Assembly: GCA_900319505.1 (NCBI GenBank)
Contig: ONOV01000011.1
Span: forward strand, 1 to 11,923
Direction of reading: 5' to 3'
DNA from: an uncultured Erysipelotrichaceae bacterium
GTDB taxonomy: Bacteria; Bacillota_I; Bacilli_A; Erysipelotrichales; Erysipelotrichaceae
Length of the DNA: 11,923 bases
The notes beneath the pieces were generated by a model. It saw only the letters and a program-made list of their open reading frames with translations. It was not told the DNA's origin and made no database searches. This document shows, piece by piece, positions 1 through 5,900 of the stretch; position 1 is the first letter of the stretch, and every line of letters begins with the position of its first letter. A program made the translations under genes and the position numbers.

Positions 1-236
1 TAGCTGCGGGAGCGCAGGGCGCCGCTGATGGCAGCATAATCTCCTTTGTGTCCGTAATCATTGAGATAGCGGGCAGACTGGTTCCAGATGACGCAGCTGA
101 TAAAGTCAACTGCATCTTTATCACGCGCGAGTTTCTGTACTGCCAGGGTAAAGTTGACAACCGGTTTTTCGGAAGCCATTTTCAGTTCGGGGTCGGCAGT
201 AAGTCTGCCGCAGAGAGTAACGGTATTATTCCACAT
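1..236 (-). CDS. ssb: Single-stranded DNA-binding protein, OB fold, 3'-truncated by window edge
   Basis: The visible 78 residues begin MWNNTVTLCGRL and match the SSB OB-fold pattern: a GRLTxDPEL strand near residues 10-18, VVNFTLAVQ near 28-36, DFISCVIW near 48-55, a KGD turn near 66-68, and an ALRSRS strand at the edge equivalent to the usual GRLQTRSY. SSB proteins coat single-stranded DNA in replication, recombination and natural transformation. The ATG at 236-234 has a GGAG site at 247-244, seven bases upstream. The gene starts 17 bases after the stop of the Cys-rich HTH gene, so the two are probably co-transcribed. The C-terminal tail, which would show whether this is a short SsbB-like or a full-length SSB with an acidic tip, lies outside the window. 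A gene placed with a regulator rather than between rpsF and rpsR suggests an accessory paralogue; this is inference. Confidence 0.85.
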   Translation of the reverse strand, partial: MWNNTVTLCGRLTADPELKMASEKPVVNFTLAVQKLARDKDAVDFISCVIWNQSARYLNDYGHKGDYAAISGALRSRS

Positions 237-253
237 TTTTAATCTCCTATTGT

Positions 254-733
254 TCAGTATGGATTTTCATCGAGATGCCAGGCCTTGATCATGATGTTCA
301 TGGCGGTTTTAAGTTCCCGCTGACATGTGCGGCGGGAAACACTGTATTCAGCCATGACCATGGCCTGGGTATATTCATGGCGGCCGCTGAAATGGGCCGC
401 GACAAGCAGAGCACGCTGCAGCTCATTCAGTTTTTCATTGAAGAGCGTCAGGTGCTGGCGGACGGATTCCCGGTCCTGGGCTTCCCTGATGCACTGATAA
501 AGGGTCGGGTCATCACGGTGACAGCAGGAATGATCGCCGCAGTATAGAGGTCTGGAACTGATGAGGGAAGCGGCATGTTGAAGGTTTTCAGGAAAGTATG
601 CCGTACGGGTTTCATCAAAAAGATACAGGGTGTAGAGATAGGCTTCGTTCAGTCTGCTGATACAGCCGCAGGCAGCCCGGAAGCGGACCGGCGGCGGAGC
701 GCAGCAGGAACGGATCTGGGAAAGAGTGACCAT
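254..733 (-). CDS. Unrecognised Cys-rich protein with C-terminal helix-turn-helix
   Basis: I do not recognise this 159-residue protein by name. It has nine cysteines (10, 11, 22, 24, 65, 70, 71, 81, 137), including CC and CxC pairs, and several histidines in the first half, which could suit metal or redox binding. The C-terminal half (about 97-150) has the rhythm of a sigma-70 region-4-like or ArpU/RinA-type helix-turn-helix: LNELQRALL, then YTQAMVMAEYSVSRRTCQREL as two helices with a SxSRRT turn. A transcriptional regulator is therefore the best guess. The ATG at 733 has GGAGG at 747-743, eight bases away. The upstream reading frame is closed by a TGA at 808-806. The ssb gene follows after 17 bases, so this is the first gene of a two-gene operon. 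It could control competence or DNA-uptake functions, but nothing in the sequence proves this. Confidence 0.6.
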   Translation of the reverse strand: MVTLSQIRSCCAPPPVRFRAACGCISRLNEAYLYTLYLFDETRTAYFPENLQHAASLISSRPLYCGDHSCCHRDDPTLYQCIREAQDRESVRQHLTLFNEKLNELQRALLVAAHFSGRHEYTQAMVMAEYSVSRRTCQRELKTAMNIMIKAWHLDENPY

Positions 734-805
734 GTATGGGTTCCTCCATGCTTTGCATTTGACTTTGTGATACGGCCTGGATGGGCGGAAGAAGCTGTAT
801 TTGGT

Positions 806-817
806 TCACTTCTGCAT
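806..817 (-). other. Micro-ORF (Met-Gln-Lys-stop) in leader of HTH gene
   Basis: On the minus strand, GAGGA (829-825) lies seven bases before ATG CAG AAG TGA. The TGA is in the same frame as the HTH gene that starts at 733, so the arrangement is a well-placed start codon, two sense codons, a stop, then 24 open codons to the annotated ATG. It may be a regulatory uORF, an old N-terminus cut by a stop, or chance. Confidence 0.3.
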
Positions 818-840
818 GGGTCTGTCCTCGCTTTCTTTAG

Positions 841-880
841 TAGCCTTCAGGGGCCCTCTGCTATATTTCTTTGCAGAAAT
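841..880. other. Two adjacent short hairpins in HTH-gene leader
   Basis: TAGC (841-844) can pair with GCTA (860-863) around an inner AGGGGCCCT self-complementary core. ATTTCT (865-870) pairs perfectly with AGAAAT (875-880) around a TTGC loop. Both could form in the minus-strand leader RNA. No T run follows, so they are not intrinsic terminators. Their function is unknown. Confidence 0.35.
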
Positions 881-897
881 CCATGCCGTTCCACGCT

Positions 898-958
898 GAA
901 AAAGGAAAAAAGCTGAAAAAAAAGAGGGAAAGAAAAAAAACGGAAAAAGTTTGAAAAG
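898..958. repeat. Purine-rich low-complexity tract (pyrimidine-rich on minus strand)
   Basis: About 60 bases on the plus strand are nearly all A and G, with runs of eight A and GGGAAAG blocks, broken by only a few pyrimidines. On the minus strand this gives a U/C-rich leader segment. It could form an unstructured stretch or a protein-binding site in the leader RNA, or simply mark low-complexity spacer DNA. Confidence 0.5.
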
Positions 959-981
959 CTTTATGCGGCTTGAATAAAGGA

Positions 982-1011
982 TTTATGGCAGTTAATTGTG
1001 ACATGTGTCAA
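982..1011 (-). promoter_or_regulatory. Candidate promoter of the HTH-ssb operon
   Basis: The minus strand carries a perfect TTGACA (1011-1006) and, 18 bases on, CATAAA (987-982), a 4/6 match to TATAAT. Transcription would begin near 975 and give a leader of about 240 bases. The -35 box lies inside the palindrome at 996-1013, so a protein bound there would block it. Confidence 0.4.
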
Positions 1012-1013
1012 AG
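996..1013. promoter_or_regulatory. Crp/Fnr- or Rex-like palindromic operator
   Basis: TTGTGA (996-1001), six bases, then TCAAAG. The core reads TTGTGACATGTGTCAA. It fits the Crp pattern TGTGA-N6-TCACA (one mismatch) and the Rex pattern TTGTGA-N6-TCACAA (10 of 12). It overlaps the minus-strand -35 box and lies about 60 bases upstream of the plus-strand -10 elements, a class I activation distance. The FNR-type regulator at 10501-11211 is one candidate ligand. Rex is not encoded in this window. Confidence 0.4.
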
Positions 1014-1022
1014 AAAACAGGC

Positions 1023-1066
1023 TTGACGAGCGTACATCAGCCATGCTAAATAGTGTATGCTAAGAT
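1023..1066 (+). promoter_or_regulatory. Two tandem extended -10 promoters facing a terminator
   Basis: TTGACG (1023-1028) is followed at 18 bases by TAAATA with an upstream TG (TGCTAAATA, 1044-1052). Fourteen bases later comes a second, better extended -10, TGCTAAGAT (1058-1066). No protein gene starts downstream. The next signal is the terminator at 1113-1144, so any transcript would be roughly 70-85 bases. Confidence 0.4.
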
Positions 1067-1144
1067 TCGTGTGCAGAGATCAGCATACGGATCTTTTTTC
1101 TTCATGAAAAAAAGCAGTGCGCTTTCACACACTGCTATTTTTTT
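1067..1144 (+). ncRNA. Candidate small RNA between tandem promoters and terminator
   Basis: A plus-strand transcript starting near 1059-1073 would end at the terminator hairpin 1113-1136 with its T7 tail. Within it, AGATC (1077-1081) can pair with GATCT (1090-1094), followed by a T run. A wider pairing of GTATGCT (1055-1061) with AGCATAC (1082-1088) also exists at DNA level. No known RNA family is recognised. The case rests only on promoter-plus-terminator spacing without a reading frame. Confidence 0.3.
1107..1144. terminator. Bidirectional intrinsic terminator, stronger on minus strand
   Basis: AGCAGTGCG (1113-1121) pairs with CACACTGCT (1128-1136) around a CTTTCA loop. In the minus direction the one odd pair becomes G-U, and seven U follow from 1113-1107. 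It therefore ends the nucleotidyltransferase gene, whose stop codon (1145-1143) overlaps the tract. In the plus direction seven T follow at 1138-1144. Confidence 0.8.
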
Positions 1145-2045
1145 ACCAGAGCCGGTCCGGATATACACCTTCATCCTTCATCTTCTGGATCTTGGCAACC
1201 ACACCCGGCTTATCTTCCTTGTAGGTAACACCAAACCATTTGTCCCTGGAAGAAAGAATCTTTACAGAACACTTTCCTTCCTGGATCAGCTGTCCGACTG
1301 CCGTAGGAATGACATGTTCACACTTCAGCGGATTGACTGACAGGTTCTCTTTGAGGAAATCTTTGAAGATCGGTTCAATCTCGGTAAAGATCTTCGGGGT
1401 AAAGCCCCAGAAATTCATGGAGACCAAAGTGTCATCCGGCAGCGTCTTCCATGCGCCGTTTTCTTCAAAAGCCGCATGGCCTTCTTTTCTGGCTATCTTC
1501 TGTACTTCTGTAATACGGGAAAGACAGCCATTTTCATCTGCTTCACAGACACCTCTTGTGACCGTGCCATTGTCAGTCAGAGTATTGGTGCATCTGTAGC
1601 CGACCATGGCATAGGCATCATCCCTGATATCATTTGTCAGATAGTCAGCCAGAACTTTATATGCATCCTTGCCATAGAAGTCATCCGCATTGATTAAAGC
1701 AAACGGCTCATGAACTGTATTGCGGCAGGCAAGCAGAGCATGGGTTGTGCCCCAAGGCTTTACTCTTCCTTCCGGTACGGTAAAGCCTTGTGGAATGTCA
1801 TTCATGTCCTGGTAGACAAACTCTACCGGCATGGTCGGCTCTATCTTATCCGTCAGTGCTTTGCGGAAAGCAGCTTCGTGTTCTTTCTTGATAATAAGAA
1901 CGACTTTGCCAAAGCCTGCTTTCTTGGCATCATAGATGGAAAACTCAATGATCGGCTCGCCATGACTGCCGACGCCGTCAATCTGTTTCATCCCGCCATA
2001 GCGGCTGCCCATGCCGGCGGCGAGGATGACAAGTGTAGGTTTCAT
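1143..2045 (-). CDS. Sugar-1-phosphate nucleotidyltransferase-like protein (NTP_transferase family)
   Basis: The 300-residue protein has the GT-A-like nucleotidyltransferase fold signature at its start: VILAAGMGSRYGGMKQ (6-21), the nucleotide-binding glycine loop with its Arg and Lys. KPWGTTHALL (96-105) and NADDFYG (119-125) follow; the Asp pair is expected to hold the metal. Family members transfer a nucleotide from NTP to a sugar phosphate, giving activated sugars for cell-wall or capsule polymers. This subgroup (GSRYGGMKQxD at the start, length near 300) is common in Firmicutes and Bacteroidetes, but its sugar substrate is not set by sequence alone, so no symbol is given. The ATG at 2045 has GGAGG at 2062-2058, a rather long 12-base spacing. 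It is a single gene, divergent from maf, and ends in the terminator at 1107-1144. Confidence 0.85.
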   Translation of the reverse strand: MKPTLVILAAGMGSRYGGMKQIDGVGSHGEPIIEFSIYDAKKAGFGKVVLIIKKEHEAAFRKALTDKIEPTMPVEFVYQDMNDIPQGFTVPEGRVKPWGTTHALLACRNTVHEPFALINADDFYGKDAYKVLADYLTNDIRDDAYAMVGYRCTNTLTDNGTVTRGVCEADENGCLSRITEVQKIARKEGHAAFEENGAWKTLPDDTLVSMNFWGFTPKIFTEIEPIFKDFLKENLSVNPLKCEHVIPTAVGQLIQEGKCSVKILSSRDKWFGVTYKEDKPGVVAKIQKMKDEGVYPDRLW

Positions 2046-2062
2046 ACGATTTTAATTCCTCC

Positions 2063-2111
2063 AGGGGTTAATATGTCATGATTAGACGACATCATATACT
2101 ATAATACCCCT
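2063..2111. promoter_or_regulatory. Divergent promoter region with flanking inverted repeat; maf -10 box
   Basis: A perfect TATAAT at 2100-2105 points toward maf (ATG 2124), with no good -35 box at 17 bases. AGGGGT (2063-2068) and ACCCCT (2106-2111) are inverted copies on either side of the region, and ATGAT/ATCAT (2078-2082 and 2091-2095) are nested within. No clear minus-strand promoter was found for the nucleotidyltransferase gene. Confidence 0.45.
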
Positions 2112-2123
2112 AAGAGGTGGATT

Positions 2124-2687
2124 ATGAAAACTCTGATTTTGGCTTCCCAGTCGCCGCGCCGTAAAGAACTGCTGGAACGCTGCGGCATTCCTTTTGAAAC
2201 CATGCCGGCAGATATTAATGAATCGATTGATACGGATCAGCAGCTGGAGAAGGAAATTGAACGGCTTTCTTACGAAAAGGCGAAACACATTTTTTCTCTG
2301 CGTCCGGATGCGGTTGTGATCGGTTCGGATACGATTGTGGCAGTAGATGGAAAGCCGCTGGGCAAACCGCATGATCGTCAGACGGCAGAACACATGCTGA
2401 AAAGCATACAGGGACGGAGCCATCATGTGATTACAGGTCTTGCAATTCTCAGTGCAAAGCGTACGTATATGACGCATGAAACGGCAGAAGTGACGTTTGC
2501 TTCGATGGATGAAGCGGAGATTGCACGCTACATTGATACGGGGGAATGCTTTGATAAAGCCGGGGCATACGGCATTCAGGGATATGGCGGCCGCTACATC
2601 TCACAGATTCATGGTGATTATTACGCTATCATGGGACTGCCGCTGCATCTTGTTTATGAAGAGCTGAAAAATTATTCTTTATATTGA
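2124..2687 (+). CDS. maf: Maf/YhdE-type nucleoside triphosphate pyrophosphatase
   Basis: The 187-residue protein is full length for the Maf family. It shows ASQSPRRKELL (7-17), the phosphate-binding start; Glu33 in the short acidic loop; Lys52 in the YEKAK motif; GSDTIV with catalytic Asp69 (67-72); GKP (80-82); and AGAYGIQG near the C-terminus, as in the dTTP/UTP-cleaving YhdE/Maf branch. Such enzymes split non-canonical or pyrimidine NTPs into NMP and pyrophosphate (house-cleaning). In Bacillus, Maf is linked to septum formation. The ATG at 2124 follows AGAGG (2113-2117) by six bases. It is a single gene, divergent from the nucleotidyltransferase. Its stop codon overlaps the -35 box of the tRNA-Thr promoter, and no terminator separates them, so read-through into the tRNA is likely. 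Confidence 0.93.
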   Translation: MKTLILASQSPRRKELLERCGIPFETMPADINESIDTDQQLEKEIERLSYEKAKHIFSLRPDAVVIGSDTIVAVDGKPLGKPHDRQTAEHMLKSIQGRSHHVITGLAILSAKRTYMTHETAEVTFASMDEAEIARYIDTGECFDKAGAYGIQGYGGRYISQIHGDYYAIMGLPLHLVYEELKNYSLY

Positions 2688-2712
2688 TTTTGCCGGGATT
2701 GTTTTGTAATAT
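2684..2712 (+). promoter_or_regulatory. Promoter of tRNA-Thr
   Basis: TTGATT (2684-2689) and TAATAT (2707-2712) are separated by exactly 17 bases, and the tRNA begins 11 bases after the -10 box. The -35 box contains the TGA stop of maf. Confidence 0.75.
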
Positions 2713-2723
2713 AGATGAGCAAT

Positions 2724-2794
2724 GCCGCTTTAGTATAGTGGTAATACACATCCATGGTAAGGATGAGCGGGCAGTTCAATTCTGCCAAGCGGCA
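2724..2794 (+). tRNA. tRNA-Thr (anticodon GGU)
   Basis: The 71 bases fold into a full cloverleaf. The acceptor stem is GCCGCTT with AAGCGGC (7 bp). The D arm is GTAT/ATAC with a short AGTGGTA loop. The anticodon arm is CATCC/GGATG around ATGGTAA, giving anticodon GGT. The variable loop has four bases. The T arm is GGCAG/CTGCC around TTCAATT, and the discriminator base is A. G1-C72, C2-G71 and G35-U36 agree with threonyl-tRNA synthetase identity rules. The 3' CCA is not encoded. It has its own promoter and terminator. Confidence 0.93.
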
Positions 2795-2800
2795 CGGGAA

Positions 2801-2832
2801 ACAGCACTTTCTGATCAAGGTGCTGTTTTTTT
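2801..2832 (+). terminator. Intrinsic terminator of tRNA-Thr
   Basis: ACAGCACTTT (2801-2810) pairs over ten bases, with one G-T pair, with AAGGTGCTGT (2817-2826) around a six-base loop, followed by T to 2832. Confidence 0.9.
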
Positions 2833-2853
2833 ATGCTTGCAATTCTTTGACAC

Positions 2854-2877
2854 CGGCAGGGATACCCCTGCCGTTTT
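2854..2877 (+). terminator. Second terminator-like hairpin or adhesin leader attenuator
   Basis: CGGCAGGG (2854-2861) pairs perfectly with CCCTGCCG (2866-2873) around ATAC, followed by TTTT. It lies 22 bases after the tRNA terminator and about 90 bases before the adhesin start. It may back up the tRNA terminator or act as a leader attenuator. The T run is short. Confidence 0.5.
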
Positions 2878-2951
2878 CTGTATCAACACTGCTTCAGATG
2901 ACCGGGCAAAGCGGGAGCAGTGAGAAATAGATGTGCCGGAAGGCATTGAAT

Positions 2952-2957
2952 AAGGAG
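2952..2957 (+). promoter_or_regulatory. Ribosome binding site that decides the adhesin start
   Basis: AAGGAG is followed by three candidate ATGs at 2961, 2967 and 2973, at 3, 9 and 15 bases. Nine bases (2967) is the normal distance. The earlier in-frame ATG at 2931 has no site at a usable distance. Confidence 0.6.
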
Positions 2958-2966
2958 ATTATGAAA

Positions 2967-5900
2967 ATGAGAATGTTCAGAAAGGTATTGGCAGCCGTGC
3001 TGGCCGTCTTTATGATCGCAGCACATTTCAGCCTGCCCCAGGCAAGGGCGGAAAGCCCTTATTCCGTCCGTTCAGATGCGGAACTTTTAACTTTTGTACT
3101 GGTAGAAAATACAGAGGATGGTCCAATCGAAAGGGAAGAATCTTTTCATACGATTTCAATCAGGAATAATCATGACGGCAGCACTAAGATCGCCTACTGT
3201 ATTGAAGCTGACCGCGCAGCACCTGTCAGCTGGTCTGATTACAGTGATACAGAAGTCACAGTTGATCAGACAGCCGTCAAAGATGCCTACTATGGATATG
3301 GCTATCCGGGACATGAGGATGAGATGTGGATTGCAGCGACACAGATGGCAATCTGGCTCGATACCGGACAGGTACAGCAGATCAAAAGCATTCACTATGG
3401 CGGCGCACATCCGCGAAATGCACATACGCTGGAAGAGTATATGGCGTGTGTTGATGAAATTCGTGAGCTGGTAAAGGCAGAGGCGGAAATGAGCCGCAGG
3501 GATGTGAAAGAAATGTATTTTGTTGCGGCACCTGCCAGTACACACAACGCCAAATACCAGGCTGTCATGGCCGCCGGACTCTGGGAACAGACAGGTGAAC
3601 TGCAGCTGAAAGTAGAGAAGAAATCATCCATGTCTGCAGTAACCGATCAGAATACGGCCTATTCCCTGCAGGGAGCTTCTTTCAGTTTCTATCGCGATGC
3701 CGCGTGCAGGGATCTTTTCTACGCCATGGATGAGAATGATGAGACAACCGATGAACAGGGTGTATTTACAAAGTCTTTCGGGACACATGACTATCCGGAT
3801 CTCAACAGCATCAAAGAAAAGGGACTGTGGGCTGTTGAAACAAAAGCGCCGAAGGGATTTGAACTGGATTCGACGCCGCAGAAAGCTGATATTATCCAGA
3901 ATGGAAAGGCTTTTACAATCTATCATAAGAAAATCGACCGTCCGGAATATGCCCCGGTAAAGCTCAGAATCATCAAGAAAAATGCTCTTGTGGCGGAAAA
4001 TCCTGCTCCGATGAGCGGAGCGCAGTTTACTATCTGTTATTACAAGAACAGAAATCTGGAAGGAAAGCCCGCCAGGAAATGGGTGATTCAGACCCTTGAA
4101 ACATCAGAAGGGCAGTATGCGGCACAGCTGGGAAAGAAATGGCTTGTAAAAGGAGATGATCTGATCTGTGATGCGGATGGTACTGCTTTGATTCCAGCAG
4201 GTGCGATTACCATTGAAGAGACAAAGGCACCTGAAGGATACACGGTGGATGGACAGTATACAATTGAGGAAAGCGGCAGGCAGATCACAGTGCCGGATCA
4301 GAATGGGGTTGCCGTACTGTATGCCCTAATGAATGAAAATAAGGGCACGGTTGAACTCATGTGTGACAATCAGCCGGGCGGTGAGATTCAGAAAGAAGAA
4401 ATGCCGGATCTTTATCAGCTGAGTGTACAGAAGCTGGATGGAACAACGGGAAAAAATGAAGGACAGGGCGGTGCTCTGGATTTCACGACCGGCTTTATCC
4501 TGATAAATGATTCGCCTTATGCCAGATCTGTTGCCGGAACGGTGGTGCCAGCCGGCGGTTCTTATGCATTCACAACGGACAGCGAGGGAATGGCACGCGT
4601 GATGAATGTGGAACAGGGAAGTTATATCCTGAAAGAAACCAGTGCGCCTTATGGCTATATACTGCCGGCGGACGGTCAGCCGGTACGGATTCAGCTGGAT
4701 GGTGATCATCCTGAAGACCATCAGGTAATTGTAAATGTCAGCGATTATCCCAGACTCTATCGGCTGCAGGTATCCAAACGTGACAGTGAGACAGGCGAAA
4801 CAGCTCAGGGTGATGCGGATCTTTCCGGTACTTTCAGTGTGACAAACCTGAATGAGCATGCAGTAAGTGTAAACGGAAAGACATATCAGAATGGTGAAGT
4901 GATCATGACTTTTCATACCGATGCGGCCGGCAATTATACAAGCGACTGCATTTTTCCTTATGGCAGATATCTGATCAGAGAAGAAAGACCGCCCAGGGGA
5001 TACAGTGCCCGCGGCTTTGGATCAGATCATGCGGAAATGGACACTCTGCAGGAAGAAGTGTGCATGGATGGAGATCAGGAAATATTCACCGTTCAGCTGA
5101 CCAATGATGTAATAAAAGGAAAATTTGACCTGATCAAATACAGCTCAGAAGGCGGATCACGCTTTGTGGATCCGGAGGAAGGTGTTGAATTTACGGCAGT
5201 TCTTTCTTCAAAAATCGGGGAAGGAAAGCTGTTTGGAACATTTGATGATGCTCTGCAGGCAATCCGCAGGGCAGGCAGCGGACAAGATGTCATAGACGCA
5301 GAAGGCAGACCGCTGCTTCTCTCATCGGAATATGCTGTTTTGAAAACAGACTCTCAGGGACATGCAGAATCAGGCTTGCTTGCATATGGCACATATGAAA
5401 TCCGCCAGACATCTCATAAAGAAGGCATGCATGATGTGATCGGCAGCGCATACTTTACAGTCAGTGAAGAAAATCAGCCTGTAAAACATTATGCGGCCGT
5501 TAACGAGAAACAGGACTATTACCTGAGAATCGTCAAAAAGGATAAAGAGACAGGTGAAACCATCACGCAGCACTCTGCTTCCTTTAAGATTTACCGGATT
5601 GAGGGAGAAAAGCGAATACCGGTCATACAGAAGGTGGGGCTCATCAGCTTTGATACCTTTACCACAAACAGTGAAGGAAAGGCTGTCGGCATTAAAGGTA
5701 TTTTTACACATGAATACAGCAGTCGCGGAGACGAGAAAGGAACAGTAACGACGCCGCTCAAGCTTACAGCGGGGGAATATGAAATTGAGGAAGTCAGATC
5801 GCCATATGGCTATGTCAAACTGGATCAGCCGTATCGGTTTACGGCCGGGGAATCCAATATTGCGGAGACAGATGAAGATCATGACAGTCTTGTCGTGGTG

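Larger units (their letters stand above)
734..1142. other. Gene-free region with long leader, palindrome and possible small RNA
   Basis: No convincing protein gene is present here. Read on the minus strand it should be the promoter and a leader of about 240 bases for the HTH-ssb operon, with hairpins at 841-880, a pyrimidine-rich tract (plus strand purine-rich, 898-958) and a three-codon open frame at 817-806. Read on the plus strand, it holds a promoter-like cluster at 1023-1066 followed by a terminator at 1113-1144. A Crp/Rex-like palindrome lies at 996-1013 between the two systems. Short plus-strand open frames here lack ribosome binding sites. Confidence 0.6.

Noticed and set aside
575..916. 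113-codon plus-strand frame opposite the HTH gene
   Set aside because: It overlaps the better supported minus-strand gene, has no ribosome binding site and shows no recognisable domain.
2684..2923. 79-codon plus-strand frame between maf and the adhesin
   Set aside because: It runs straight through the tRNA-Thr and its terminator and has no binding site or protein likeness.
2931..2966. Earlier start of the adhesin at ATG 2931
   Set aside because: No ribosome binding site lies at a usable distance, and it would put ten or more extra residues before a normal signal peptide.
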